DNA of 64,000 nt from Aquanectria penicillioides (GCA_003415625.1 PYIU01000006.1:1674001-1738000), one strand, 5' to 3'. Counted from the stretch's first letter, positions 23,909 through 36,762 are shown. Translations and numbers: made by a program. The notes: generated from the letters alone by a model not told the origin.

Positions 23909-24845
23909 AAGAGAGAAACAGTGAGTGCAAGGTGAGAAGGTTCAAGGATGGGCTGGACTGGACTGGTTATACCCGGCTGGACTGGCTGGACGGGACGGAT
24001 TGGTATTGGGTAGGATGCAATGGGCTGGTTGGACGGATGGATTCGGCTTGGAGGCTGTGATGCTTTTTATTCTTCCTGTTTTTCTGATTTGTTTTCCCCA
24101 TCCCTCTTATCTCATTCTCCCCATTTCTGTTGATAGGTAATTTCTTCTGGGGCATACATCTCTCGTGTCACAGATGCTGCATATGCTAGGATGCAAAAGA
24201 ATGTGCTTTTCGAATTTCCTTCACTTTACGCACATTGCTTCTCATTCCTCTTCATCTGGATCTGGATCTTTCAACCTCATCTTTTTTGTTACCCAGGTTT
24301 GCTTAATATGCCGTTTCTTGAATACTTCAAGTTCCGTTGTTGCAGGACAAGAGAACCCCCCCCCCTTCAAAAAAACAAGGCACTATATGCATCGGATACT
24401 GGTCGTTCAGGAGCCGGGGTGCATGACAAGGGTTGGGCCGGAAAAAGTGAACTTTGAAACCAATGGCTATCAGGAATGGAACGGAGTGTGTAGATAGGAC
24501 GATTGCGTTTAACCTACCTGTGTCACTTTGCAAGAGGTGACGCATGCATTGAGAGATGTCACGGGAGAAGGACGCAAACGCTGTTGTGCTGCAGAACTAG
24601 CATTCTCGTCAGCTACCTAGCTAGCTATGCATCTTGTGTTTGTGCTGATCCTCGAGAAAACGGTTGCATGCTGTCCTATGCCTTTCCTGTCGCATTGTTC
24701 CCCATTGTCACGGTTACCGTTTCATACATTTCCTGATCGTCACTCCCCTTATTGCCCCTATTGACCCGAAGTCGCATCGTTGTCCTAATCACCACTGCCA
24801 CCAACTTCATCATATCATCATCAGCTGATGCAATTCCCAATTCAC

Positions 24846-27760
24846 TCACTGCTGTGCACCCCGGTTGTGTGCACCTGGAAGACTGGCACCATGACTCTGG
24901 GCCCCTGTGACATAGGGGGCAGCTTGGTGCTGCAAACCTGGTAGGCCGATCTCCTGAGGCTGCGGTTGCCGCTGGGCCTGGTACTGAGCGTCGGAGAGGT
25001 AGACTCCTTGAGGCTGCATGGCTTGATGCTGTAATCCAAGATGCGGTACTCCTGCGGGAGCAAGCCCGTAAGCCTGTGTAGCTAGGCGTTGCTCTTGCTG
25101 CAGCCTTTGCTGAGCTTGCAGCATGTATTGTTGCGTTCGTCGTGGATCCTGTATGACTGTCTGCCGCGATTGCACCTGAAGCAGATGGGCTTGTAATCCT
25201 TGTTGATTGCCCGGCTGGGGCTGTGCGGCTGGAAGCTGCATGGCGTTATGGCTGGGCTGTTGAAGAAGACCGGGCATCATCTGCGAGCGTTGCTGAAGCA
25301 GCTGACGGTACTGCTGGTACTGAGGTTGGAGAGCATGGTTTTGAAGATATTGAGGTTGTTGAAAGTGGTATGGATACTGAACAGGACCTACAGGAAACTG
25401 GAAAGCTTGCTGCATCACGTTCGGCCGAGCAGGTTGCAAAGGAGCCTGTTGGGTTTGCTGGGCTGCGCGCTGGACTATGTTGTTGCCAGCGACTCCCTGG
25501 CTGTGCTCTTCGGAATTGCTCTCGGTATCTTGGAGCTCGAGCTCCTCGTCGGAAAGTTGCTGATCATCTTCCATTTCTTCATCTTCAGAAACTCGACTTT
25601 CCGCTTCTTCTTCAGTCTGCTGAGCCCCGACATGTTGGCGGCTATTTCGATTCAACAAGGGAGGTAGATGGATCATTGATGCCCCAGCTCCATCGTTGTC
25701 CCCGCCGTCATCATCTTCATCATCTCCGTCATCTTCATCATCCCCGAGCCAAGACCCGTCACCATCATCAGTATCGGCCATCTGGGGCTGAGGCTGAAAG
25801 CCCACCAGACCAGGAAATTGGCCTAGGGCTTGGGCATCATTGTGATCACGGGCCCATCCCCTCCAGCTCCATCCTTCAGATTCGTCACCACCAGTGTAAG
25901 TTCTGCGGCCTTGAGCCATCAAAAGATGGTCTTCATCGATCTCCAAGCCTCTACCCATCCCGATCAGCGAATCCGCAAGAAAATAGTCCCACCCCTTCTT
26001 GTCGTCAACCAACGGGACCTCGGATTTCTCGGTTCTTTTGTAAGGACGTAATTGAAACCCGCGGTTGATCTCGTCATCGAGCGAGTAGGATGAGTCCGAA
26101 TCCCACTTGTAGCTTTCATCATCGCCAATTTCATCGTCAACGTCGCCACAAAAGGCCATGGCGCGAAGGCGGTCGTCTTCATCCTCATCGATGATTTTCT
26201 GCTGCTGTTCCGAGGTGAGCTTGTTCCAGCGCTTCTTGAGGACATGCTTCTTCCTCCAGTGATGTCGTGTGTCCATGTGCGAGAGGACGTTCTCCTCATC
26301 TGAGATGTAGAGCTCTTCTTCAGTGGGCACTAGATTCGCACCAGTCGTGAAGTCGATATATCCCCAGACAACCATATCCATCAGATGATCATCCAGGTGA
26401 AGACCACGCCGGACAGCTTCCAAGGAACAACCTCATCGGGGCGTGAAAGATGTTTGAATCCATGACCCCATCCCTCAGTGTGGTAGAGACCGATTTCAGT
26501 GAATGGCACTCCGTGCATTTTCCCGTCAGGCAAGTTGGCATCCCACGCCTTTTTGGGGATTTTGTAGTCGTAGCGCAACTTCAGCTTTAGGAATTCGTTG
26601 AGGGTGGTGTACTTCTTGCACAGAAGCATCTGCCACAGAGGGTATAGTCCCTTTTGACCTAGCATTAGACGGACAAGGGTGAGAGACGTAGGGCCATAGA
26701 GGGGATCATTGAAGTGCATGTTGAGCTTGACAAAGAAGAACTGGGCGTTGTAGAGGTCTTGGTCAGTCCACATCTCCTTACAGCGCAATAGAGCCTGTCT
26801 TTGGTAAGTTGTCGCTATCTCCATCAAGAACCACATCCGTATGAGAGTGCGATACATTGTTGGCGGCATACGATGCCCATTACGGGCCATGATGGCGATA
26901 ATCTCCCGACAATAGCGATCGCGACCGAGGACCAACTGAAGATACTTCATCCCGGGAATGAGGCGAACGGCGGCTCGTGAGCGTCCAGGTACCGTGTGCT
27001 GCTGGCTCTGATGTTGGTCTGCCCATGAGCGACCGGTTGGGTCAGGGATCAGGACCCGCCGATAGAACTTGAAGGCGAAGATCTCCCCTGCCTCCGGGGC
27101 ATTGTACGACACCCAAGTTCGTATGGAGGAGAGCATGTGATGTTTGATGGCTTTGTTGAATGCTCTGTTGATAGAGTAGAGGGTGACGATATCTTTAGGG
27201 CGAAGGTGCTTTCCGAGTTCAACGGCTAACTCAACATGTTGACAAATACCAGTGATGATGTCGCGGCTTGCGTGTTTGAGACTGAGCTGGGCCATTTCGT
27301 CGCCAAGGTTGTACGGGTCTTGGCCACTGAAGAAGTCATCGAGTCCATCTTGCGTGAACTTGAATCTCTTTCTTTGCTGCTCAAAGATGTGTTTCTGCTC
27401 AACGCCGATTTCATGACCGGGGAGGATCTTCTCTTCTTCGTTCGGAAGAGATACGTCCTCCACGTGGTCGAGGACGTAGACGCCAAGGGCCTCGAGTTCT
27501 TGCTCTCGTCGAGGTTCCCGGACAGCTTCGCTATCCGCGAAAGCTTTGACAGCGGCAGCTAGATCACGGCCACTGATGGGGCGACCTTCAGGGTTTTGGC
27601 TCTGGAGTTCCTGCATCTGACTCATGACGATTCTGGTGAATAGGAAAGCATCCTCTCGGGAAAGGCCTCGTCGCTGTGTTGCAGTAACAAGGCGGTTGGG
27701 ATCTAGCTGGGAAGCGTCCTGGTTCCCCAACCAGTTGAGATAGGCTCTGTTGACAGACAT
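24846..27760 (-). CDS. Large uncharacterised fungal protein, possible F-box-like segment, acidic centre, Gln-rich tail
   Basis: Single exon read on the minus strand from ATG at 27758-27760 to TGA at 24846-24848. It is broken once at the CC pair 26420-26421; adding one base there joins the two halves into 971 aa through VVPWEAVRRGLHLDDH. No named family is certain. Residues about 155-200 (LGKHLRPKDIVTLYSINRAF) resemble the L-P-x-D-hydrophobic pattern of F-box-like domains. Residues 200-450 form a well-structured block rich in aromatic residues (RMWFLMEIATTYQRQALLRC, NAQFFFVKLNMHFNDP). About 690-720 is an Asp/Glu/Gly acidic stretch, and the last 180 residues are Gln rich (QPQ, QYQQ). The architecture suggests a nuclear or regulatory scaffold; that is inference only. 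Codon use matches neighbours. Confidence 0.75.
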
Positions 27761-28403
27761 GGCGGAAGGCGGAACGTGAACGATAGGATGCGTCGAAAAC
27801 CTGGGATGTGATGAAGGAAGGAAAGTTGTATGAATGAGTGGAATGATGCTCGCGGCTCATCAAAGCACTGGGCTGTCCACAATTAGTAGTAGGTGAATGT
27901 TACTGAGAAGAGACTGAATAGGCACATCGGCAAACGAGTGGGTGTTCGTGGGCCCGCGCCCATCGGGCAAACTAAACAATAATCACAATGAGACACAATA
28001 GAAACGAATGTGATGATGAATTGGAAAGGAACAAACTAGAATATTGTGTGAATGGGGATGTGTGTTTTGAGACTGGCCAACTGGCAAACAAACCTGACAG
28101 CTGGCGGCCGGCCGCGTGAAGGGCGTGCATATCTGCCGTAGGTACCCAAGCAGATTGGCAATGCGCAGTGGTGACAGACTGGTTTCTCTCGAGTATAACC
28201 AGGTAACATTATCATCTTTTTTAGTATTCTTCATCTGTGTAGGTTAAATGTAACTACATGGGCGTCTCCAATTCGGATAGCTCGCTTCTCTCGTTGCAAG
28301 TGACGATGCTCCCTTTAGCACTCTCTAGTTGCCACTGCTGCCAGAGCTGATGCATCTCCTCATCCTATGAAGACCGACTCCTCTCCACGAACTTCCACCT
28401 CAT
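27761..28403. other. Intergenic region between two minus-strand genes
   Basis: Contains the promoter/leader of the large unknown gene and the 3' flank of HAT2. No coding potential or RNA gene seen. Confidence 0.55.
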
Positions 28404-30049
28404 CTATCGGTCGAGCTCATCAACGGGCAGGTCGCCGTCGTCCTTGCCCACAATGGACTCTGCGACCTTCCAAATTTGCAACAAGTTGTCTTCCGCAGCG
28501 CTGGCAACCAGCCAAGGCTCATTGGGGTTCCAGCTAAAGTCGGCGAGATGGTTTGTGTGACCACCGTGCATGAACAGCCTAAAATCAAGTTAGTGACGTC
28601 GTGACTTTGATTACTTTCAGTAGATGCGACATACAGTTCGGGGGGGCCATCATCTTGGTCATCGGGAAGCTGCTCCTCTCCCACACGAGAGAGATCCCAG
28701 AAGATGATTCGTCTGTCGTAACTGGCACTGCCGAGAATACCAGCCTCGGTAGGGTGCCACGCCAGAGACGTCACGGCATCGTTGTGACCTTCCAGAGTGT
28801 GAACCTTCTCCTTTACGTTTCGCAGATCCCAGACACCGATCGTTTTGTCAGCGGAAGCGGTGGCGACGAGGACCTCAGAAGTAGGGTTAAACGCAAGAGC
28901 GTTGATGGCATCCAGATGGCCGCGCTTAGCGATCACTGCTGCCTTGTTGAATTCACTGTGACGAACGTCGACGATCTGAAGAGTCTGGTCATCCGACACA
29001 GTGCCAATGAAGTTCTTGGAAATAGGATGGTATTGAACGTCATTGACGATTTGAGTATGGTGGGTGTATTTGCGAGAAGGCTTGAGAATTCTCGACTCCG
29101 CCTCAAGAGTCTTCAGATCCCTAGGATAATGTTAGAAGTCATTGGTTGGGGGGGGGGCTTCAAAAAAGAAGGAAAACAGATTAGAAAGAATCGTGTTCGC
29201 TTACCAGAGACACATGGTGGTGTCCTCGCTACCCGAAGCAAGGCAACCAGCTTCGTGAGGATTCCAGTTGAGACCGAAACCCTCTGCCTTGTGGCCGACC
29301 AACTCAATCTGAGCGTTGACCTTGCCGAGGGATGCGGGCTGAAGGGGGTGTTTTGTTCGGTCAAAGATGAGAATCTTGCCGTCCACGCAGAAGGTGGCAA
29401 TCATGTCAGGGTTTTGGGGCTGGTATCGAGCCTTGTTGACCTCACCAGGGTGCTCAATCTTCTGGACAATGTCGCACTTGATGGCGGCAACATCCCCTGA
29501 CTTTCCGTAGCCACCAATCTCCCCACGCTCATCATCGTAATCATCAGGATTGGGAGTCACAGCTTTGGGAATCTGGACATCGGCAATCTGAACAAAGTTG
29601 GGGCTCTCATCAGATGTGTGGGTGCCGAGTAGGAGACGATGAACTCGATAATTTTTGCCCTCGGGCTCCTTGACATCCGGGAACCACTGGACAGTGAGGG
29701 TGGGCCAAGTCAGGGCGGTTCTAAAAATGTGAGTTTGCGAGATTGAGGAGTCTTGGTGTGGGATTTCATTCTCACCCTAGAATCATGTCGTACAAGAAGG
29801 GGCTGTTCTTCTTCCATGTCTTGTACTCTGCAATGCATGTCAGCGATGGGGTAAGGGATGAGATAGCTTGCAAAGATTTCGTACCTTCATTAATGAGACG
29901 CTCGCCCTGGTCATCTTCCTCATCGTGGTTCATGTCGACTGTGGCCTGTGTGAGCAAAGTGCCCTTGTTGACGGGCGGCTGACGGTGGCTGGTCGCCGTT
30001 TAGAAAACTCACCGTCAGGGTCGCGCTCTGCAGCCTGTGCTGGCGCCAT
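28404..30049 (-). CDS. hat2: HAT2 / RbAp48-type histone-binding WD40 protein
   Basis: Six exons: 30049..30013, 29938..29885, 29827..29776, 29720..29205, 29120..28635 and 28578..28404, phases consistent, 439 aa. The N-terminus carries the typical ERLINEEYKTWKKNSPFLYD helix and ILGTALTWPTLTVQWFPD that bind histone H4. WD repeats follow, with GHKAEGFGLNWNPHEAGCLA, the histone-binding loop, NDVQYHP, GHLDAINALAFNP, GHNDAVTSLAWHP and GGHTNHLADFSWNPNEPWL, ending DLPVDELDR. Members of the family act in the type B histone acetyltransferase (with Hat1), in CAF-1 and in other chromatin complexes. Exon 2 is entered at the second of two neighbouring AG acceptors; only that one keeps phase. The 7-C run near 28640 is intact here. 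It is divergent from XRN1 over 1.1 kb. Confidence 0.93.
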
Positions 30050-30347
30050 GGTGGGAAATTGTGCGGCTTTGGGTTGATGTTGATTTTGAAAAGTAGGCAA
30101 TAGACGATGCAGCTGGTGTGTAGATGGAGAAGTAAGTGGGAGCCGGTGGCCTGGCCGGGAGTGGATGGGGGAGAGCTTGAAAGATGCGCGCGCGGCTGAG
30201 GTCCGTGGAGCTGTCGCACAGAGAAGGCTGAAAAAGAGAGAGGGAAGGGTTCACGCGTCGCGTAAAGAGGGTACATTGGCATCGGAGCACCAGCCTCAGG
30301 AGCAAGAAAGTGGTGGGTGGTGGGATACAGTAGTTACCAGTGCTCCG

Positions 30348-30380
30348 TACCGTACCTACCTACCTAGGTACCTACCTGGT
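30348..30380. repeat. AGGTACCT-type palindrome cluster
   Basis: CCGTACCTACC followed by TACCTAGGTACCTACC; a self-complementary TACC/GGTA arrangement also seen near 48600, 49085 and 56411. Confidence 0.7.
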
Positions 30381-30743
30381 AGATGGAACTGGCCAGGTGT
30401 GGCTGGGGCTCGTGTGGCTTTAGTAGCTGCAAAAGTGGAAGTGCTGCCAGAATGAAGCTCACTGAAAGCTTGCCTGTCTTCCAAGGCAGTGCGCGTGCCT
30501 TGGGCACCCTGCGACATTGGCATGTCCCATGGTCATGATCGCGGTCGCTGTGACTGGGACCCGCGCTGTGGCTGGTGGGCCTCTCGGCATTGACTCATTG
30601 AAAACGGACAGCGTCAGTGCGACCCGTGCGCCAAGTGCGCCCAGGAAGCCCCTCCACAAACTCAAGCAGCGGGCAGCCAATTCGGCCAAAGACAGTGGCC
30701 GAGTCCGCCTCGAAGCCCCATCACTCTGCTCCAGCATCTGTAC

Positions 30744-30770
30744 CTCTCAGGTCTCTCAGGTCTCTCAGGT
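30744..30770. repeat. Nine-base direct repeat (CTCTCAGGT)x3
   Basis: Three perfect tandem copies of CTCTCAGGT in the XRN1 upstream region. Confidence 0.85.
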
Positions 30771-31139
30771 CCTACATCGTCACGACAACACGCATCGTCG
30801 CAACAGTCACCTCTCCCTCTCTCCCCTTCCCCCTCACAAGCCGCGTCTCCCGACTATCTCCTCTCCTCCTTCATCTCTTTGCACCTACCTCTCTGTTCAA
30901 CGTTCCCTGGATACCTGGCGGGACAGCTTGTTTCACTTTTGCCTCGCTACTGCATCTGTCTTTTCATCTCTGTGCGGGACTCTCGATCGGCTCACTACCC
31001 GGCTGCCCTGTCGTCTGACTTGCGTCAAGACTTTCCTACGTTCAGCGCCCCTTTAATCCGGGCGATTTCCTCATCGCTGCTCTTTCCGACCTGTTTCTAA
31101 CTTGTTCCGTGGGCTGAGAATCGCCCTCCACCCGCCACC

Positions 31140-34100
31140 ATGGGGTACGAAAGCTCCCCGCCATACCCCCAGGCAGCCCTGCTTGATGAAAAGCCTGTCG
31201 CTAACTCGCCGTCCTCCGTCGCAGTGTTCCCAAGTTTTTCAGATGGCTTTCCGAGCGCTATCCCGCAATTTCTCAACTCATCGCAGAGAACCGAATACCC
31301 GAGTTCGACTGCCTCTACGTTGGAGCTCCCGAATATCCTCGACTCGCTGGTTGCTAACAACCCTTTAGCTGGACATGAATGGTATCATCCATAACTGCAC
31401 CCACAAAGATGCTGGCGAAGATGTTTCCTTCCGCCTCAGCGAGGAGGAAATGTTCATTCGTATATTCAACTACATTGAACATCTATTCGGCAAAATTAAG
31501 CCCAAACAACTCTTTTTCATGGCAATTGATGGTGTCGCGCCTCGTGCCAAGATGAACCAGCAGCGTGCTCGACGTTTCCGAACGGCTTTGGATGTCGAGA
31601 AGGCCCGTGACAAGGCCATCAAAGATGGTATCGAGCTCCCCAAGGAGGAACCGTTCGATAGCAACTGCATTACGCCTGGTTCGTCTCCCCTGACCTCTCA
31701 CTACAACAGTCTAGGAGCTGACAATTGCTTTAGGAACCGAATTCATGGCTAAGCTATCTCAGCAATTGAGATACTTTGTGAATAAGAAGGTATCCGAAGA
31801 CACTGACTGGCAGGGTTGCGAGATTGTGCTATCCGGGCATGAAGTGCCTGGTGAGGGAGAGCACAAGATCATGGAATACATTCGAAATGCCAAAGCGCAA
31901 CCTGGCTACAACCCTAATGTGCGACACTGCCTTTACGGCCTTGACGCCGATTTGATCATGCTGGGTCTGCTCAGCCATGATCCTCATTTCTGTCTTCTTC
32001 GAGAAGAGGTGACGTTCGGTCGCGCCTCCAAGACCAAGTCTAAGGAACTGGAGCACCAAAATTTTTACCTCCTGCACCTCTGCATAGTCAGAGAGTACCT
32101 GGAAATGGAGTTTCAGGAGCTGAAAGGAGAAACCGTTTCCTTCCCATTTGATCTCGAGCGAGTTATCGACGACTTTATTCTCATGGCTTTCTTCGTCGGA
32201 AATGATTTCTTGCCCAATCTACCAGGATTACACATCAACGAGGGAGCTTTGGCCAACATGTTTAGGATATACAAGACCATTCTCCCCAAGGGGGATGGTT
32301 ACATCAATGAGAACGGTGTAATCAATATTCCCCGGCTCAAAACCCTGCTTGCAGAGCTGTCGAAGCTCGAAATCGAGGGCTTCGAAAACGATGTGTCGGA
32401 TGAGAAGTGGTTCGCGTCGAAGCAGATGGAGAAGAAGCTGCAGGACAAGGCGAATGCCAGCCACAAGACACCAAAAGGCGGCCAGTTAATCATCACCTCG
32501 GCACAACGAGATCTCTGGAAACACAAGATCCGCCCTTACATCTCGAAGCGCTCTGACACCCCTCTGGATCTTGGAGTGGACCTCAAGGCCGCTGATCGCA
32601 AGTTTGTGCAAGACCTTGCCGAGTCAATGCATTTGCGCTGGAGTACCAAGGAAGATGACGAAGGCCATCGCCACCTCATTGTGGAATTTCCACCCAAGAT
32701 CGACGACGACGATGATGATGAAGAAGAGGAAGAGGAGGGCAACTTGGCTGCCTACCGGGTAATGAAGACATATGACAAAGCCATGGTTGTCGATCTGACG
32801 CCCGAAGATGCTCAAAAGCATTATGAGAAGCTTTACCAGGACAAATACCAAGGTTGGAAGACAAAATACTACCTTCAGAAATTCGAGGAATGGGCCCCAG
32901 AAAAGTATGACAAGGAACTTACGGACCTTTGCGAGAACTATGTGCAAGGTCTACAGTGGGTCTTGTTTTACTACTACCGTGGAATTGCATCCTGGCCCTG
33001 GTTCTACAAATACCACTATGCACCCCTCATCTCAGGTAAGTCGACCAGTCTGATATACTAGCAGCGCATGGCCGGAGCTAACGAGATGTAGATGTTGTCA
33101 AGGGTGTTGGGGCAGACCTCAACTTCCAGAAGGGACAGCCGTTCAAGCCATACGAGCAGCTCATGGGCGTCTTGCCCGATCGAAGTAAGAAGATTGTACC
33201 AACAGTATACCACGACCTCATGACCAACCCCAATTCCCCAATTGTCGACTTTTATCCAAGAGATTTTGAGCTCGACATGAATGGCAAGAAGATGGATTGG
33301 GAGGCTGTTGTCAAGATTCCGTTCATTGATGAGAAACGATTGTTGGCAGCAATGGCAACCGTGAATGACCTACTCTCGGATGATGAGAAGAGCCGAAATG
33401 GCTTTGGTGTTCCGCTTAAGTTTACTTACTCTCCCGAAGTCAACTTTGTGTATCCATCACCCCTCCCGGGAATCTTCCCAGAGGTGCAAAACTGCCATTG
33501 CATTGAGAACATCTTCGACCTGCCGACATGGAGGGTCTTCAATACGTCTCGGGACTGACAAACGGCGCGTTGCTGAATGTCGCTGCCCTGGCCGGGTTCC
33601 CAACTCTGCATACTCTTCCCTACACAGCACAACTGGTTGAAGGATATGGAATCAATGTTTTCCAGTCCGAGAGCCGAAACCCCAGTGTCGTGGTCACCTT
33701 GACCGAGACTGAAAACCGATGCAAGACAGAGACCTGGAAGGCTAAGTTGGGCCAGCGCTGCTTCGTTGGCTATCCATTCCTCCAAGAGGCCAAGGTAATC
33801 AAGGTGCAAGATGAATTGTTTAGCTACGAATTGGCCGATAATGGCAAGGATATTATGACTAGGGATCACAACAACCGAGAAGCCGGTGACTGGGCCAAGG
33901 AATCCGATTATCTTGAGAATTGGCACGCCAAGCGACTAGGTATTACAGTTGGACAGGTCGAATGCCTGGTTGTTGTACACATGCTCAAGGGTTTGACTCG
34001 AACCGAAGAGGGTGCTCTGGTCAAGGAGTATGCTGAGAACCCCAGCGTCAGAAGCACGTATGCTGCGCAGACCATCGTTGACGAGGTTGTCAATGAAGAC

Positions 34101-35581
34101 GAGCGATTCATTGAGAAACACGCCCTTCCCATTGAAGAGGAGTTCCCTCAGGGTACTCGTGCCTTCTTCCTTGGCGAGTATGCCTATGGTCGTCCCCTTG
34201 AGGTTACCGGTCACATCAACAACAAGGCTGAGATTGTTGTGTCGATGCTCAAGAATAAGGAGATCGAATTCGGCAGACAGATCATTCATCAAGCTGAACG
34301 AAACAACCCTTACACCCCGTCGTTTGCTGTTGCTAAGCAACTCGGCATCCACCCTCTCGTACTGAGCAAGATTACTTCATCTTATCAGATCATCAACTCT
34401 GCGGGACTGAGACTGAACCTGGGTCTGAACCTCAAATTTGAAGGTCGGAAGCTGAAGGTTTTGGGGTATTCGAGAAAGTCCCAGACTGGATGGGAATTCA
34501 GTGGCATGGCCATCAAACTGATTGCCGAGTACATGGTTGCATTCCCAGACTTCTTTGCCGCCATTCAGCGAGAACCGCAGAAGAGCGAGGTGTTGGAGAC
34601 TGATCTCTGGAAAGACCCGGTTGTGGCTGCTCAACGAGTCAAGGAAGTTGTTGCTTGGCTCAAGAAGCAGGAGACGAGCAAGTTTGAGCGAGTACCGCTT
34701 GAGGCCGAGCAGCTTGACTCTGAAGTTGTCATGGCGCTTGCTGGCGTCGGAGAACAGATCCACCAGGCATCCCAGGACATTGACATTAAGAAAATGCGAG
34801 GAGTGCCTCGTTCAGCTCTTCTGAAGCCCTCGGATGCCGAGATGGTACTTGGAAACCAGAACTTTTCTTTGGGTGACCGGGTTACGTATGTCGCGGCCGC
34901 TGGAAAGGTGCCCATCGCGACTCGTGGAACTGTTGTCGGCATTAGTCGCACCGCCACCGCTCTCCTCCTGGACGTTGTTTGGGATACTTCCTTCATGAGC
35001 GGAACTACGCTTGGTGAGCGGGCTCCCATGTTCCGTGGCCAAACCGTCTCTTCGTCATCCGTTTTGAATACCAGCCAAAAGCAGGTGATTTCCACGACGA
35101 GCAAGTCACAGCAGCGTCGCAATGTTGCAACCACCGGATCTTATGCCAACGTCGGTGTGCCTCAATACAAGGATGCACCGGCTCCTGCCCCTCTACGTGG
35201 CGGTTGGCGTGGTGCCCTCAATGGTACATACTCTCCCCGTGGACGAGGCAACGGAAACGGAGCTCGGGGTGGTGCTCCCAATTTGATGCACAGCACATTG
35301 GTCTACCGCAACGCCCCGAGGGTCAGGGTCAAGGTCGAGGAGGCTATGGAGGCCGTGGACGGGGCCGAGGCAGCCATCATGGATCACCTGCTCCAGATGC
35401 CGCTGCAAACCACCACCAGGAACAGATGTATGGCGCCGTTCCACCCCCTGCCAGTCTCGACCAGCCACGTGGTAGGGGCCGTGGTCGTGGCCGTGGTGGC
35501 AGAGGACGAGGTGGCCCTCACCGTGGACGAGGAGGCAACGGAGGCGGTAATGCCGCTGCGGGCAATGCGACACAGGGCTAG
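31140..35581 (+). CDS. xrn1: 5'-3' exoribonuclease 1 (XRN1/KEM1)
   Basis: Exons 31140..31144, 31225..31318, 31369..31678, 31734..33035 and 33092..35581, 1400 aa after correction. The first coding exon is five bases (ATGGG) in a perfect GCCACCATGGG context; joined to exon 2 it gives the invariant [15 protein letters not shown]. Active-site motifs are in place: [12 protein letters not shown] (Asp35, His41), [13 protein letters not shown] and [13 protein letters not shown], then the helical exonuclease core, an acidic linker ([12 protein letters not shown]) and the C-terminal tudor/SH3-like part. The tail is RGG-rich. XRN1 degrades decapped mRNA in the cytoplasm. The frame breaks twice. The first break, at about 33527 ([12 protein letters not shown] junction), needs one base. 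The second, at the C run 35314-35317, restores the RG-rich tail ([17 protein letters not shown]) that ends at TAG 35579-35581. Length and order equal fungal orthologues. Confidence 0.93.
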
Positions 35582-35885
35582 GGGTCCGCTGGAGCTTGCC
35601 ATATTGTAACGTCATGTTCGTGGTATGAATGAAGCTTGGGTCAATGGTTACGAGGAGTCATGACAGTGCCTGGCTTGGGCAGGACTGTTGGAATAGCCAT
35701 ATGTAAAATAGACTTAGGAGCCTGTATCATGAAGTCACGTTCACGACATACTGATTGCCTTCACTGAAGCATCCGCTGTTATAAAGGGAAAGTTAGAGGT
35801 GCCCTTAGCCAGTCCATTAACGCCTGTACATGCTATAAAATTCTCATCTCCAGTTTTACAACCCAGATTGAGCCTTATGCTCAAC
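35582..35885. other. Short convergent spacer
   Basis: 304 bp between the stop codons of XRN1 (+) and SPC3 (-). The 3' UTRs probably overlap. No other feature seen. Confidence 0.6.
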
Positions 35886-36762
35886 CTAAGTGGACTTCTG
35901 CGCCTGACCCTCCTTGCCCTTGTTCTTGTTCTTCAGGGCTGGAAGGGCAAACTTGTCGCTGATGCCGCCAACCAACTTCTTCCAGGGGCCAATGTCCTGC
36001 TCCTGGTCCCAGGTTAGAAGGCCAACCCAAGGCTGAATGTTGTAGTGTAGTTTGAGGACAACATCCTCCTTTTCGGCGATCTTGCCGCTGGGGTGGGTGA
36101 TCTGGTACTTAGGCTTCTGGTTTCGGAGCTTGAGGATTCCACTGAGGACAGATGGTCAGATTTGTGTTCCAAGTACAAGAGCTGATGTGGTTTTTTTTCT
36201 TAGGCAGGCAACTGTATGACTTACCGGCTAGGATCAATAGACTTGCCCTCAGCGCTGCGCTTAAGCTTCTTCATGGCAATGGGGCCAATGTTCTGCAGGT
36301 GGTCGGCGCTGGGGTTGGTGATGATAGAGTCCCAGATGACGGCCTCATTGGTGGCGTCGCCGGAACCAGGCCACTCAGCAGTGATATAGACGAAGAGTTG
36401 CTTAGTGTTCCATGTGAAGAGGGACGAGAGATCGGCATCAAGTGAGAACTTGATGATGGCGTACTCCTCCTTCTTGGAGCTATAGTAGTGAGGGCGGCCC
36501 TTGACACTGCGATACGCAATCCACAAAGTTAGCAACTTTTTGCACCAGAATATATCATCGTATGATCGCGCAGAGCCCGGGCTAGGCTTGGGGTGGGTTG
36601 GAGGGGGCGTCTTTACACTTGGACATTTGTGGGCGCGATGAGGCCGTTGGAGGGCGTTCGCGGGGCGATCAGGTCGGAGGCGGCGATGAGTGCTGCGACG
36701 ACAAAGGCGACGGTGGTGAAGAATCCAAAAGTGTTTTGGATGCGGGTGAGGGAGTTGTACAT
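35886..36762 (-). CDS. spc3: Signal peptidase complex subunit 3 (SPC22/23)
   Basis: Exons 36762..36617, 36506..36225 and 36141..35886, phases consistent, 227 aa. The N-terminus MYNSLTRIQNTFGFFTTVAF has one membrane segment (about residues 12-31), then the lumenal domain with the family pattern KFSLDADLSSLFTWNTKQLFVYITAEW, SIITNPSADHLQNI, KYQITHPSGKI and LHYNIQPWVGLLTW. SPC3 is an essential structural subunit of the ER signal peptidase that positions the catalytic Sec11. A Lys-rich tail (LKNKNKGKEGQAQKST) is somewhat longer than in yeast. Its start lies opposite to the ULP2-like gene; its end lies 304 bp from XRN1. No frame problem. Confidence 0.92.

Larger units (their letters stand above)
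22656..24845. other. Convergent intergenic region with microsatellites
   Basis: 2.2 kb between two converging genes. Contains an (AC)n tract (23388-23408) and a (GA)n tract (23878-23904). Only junk open frames rich in Phe/Ser/His seen. Confidence 0.55.
30050..31139. promoter_or_regulatory. Divergent promoter region of HAT2 and XRN1
   Basis: 1.1 kb between two start codons facing away from each other, so it must hold both promoters. Contains a TACC/AGGTACCT palindrome cluster (30348-30380) and a pyrimidine-rich leader before XRN1. No TATA box stands out. Confidence 0.6.

Noticed and set aside
21808..35317. Programmed ribosomal frameshifting as cause of the breaks
   Set aside because: No slippery heptamer with downstream structure was seen, and the same event in seven unrelated genes always at C/G runs fits sequence error better.
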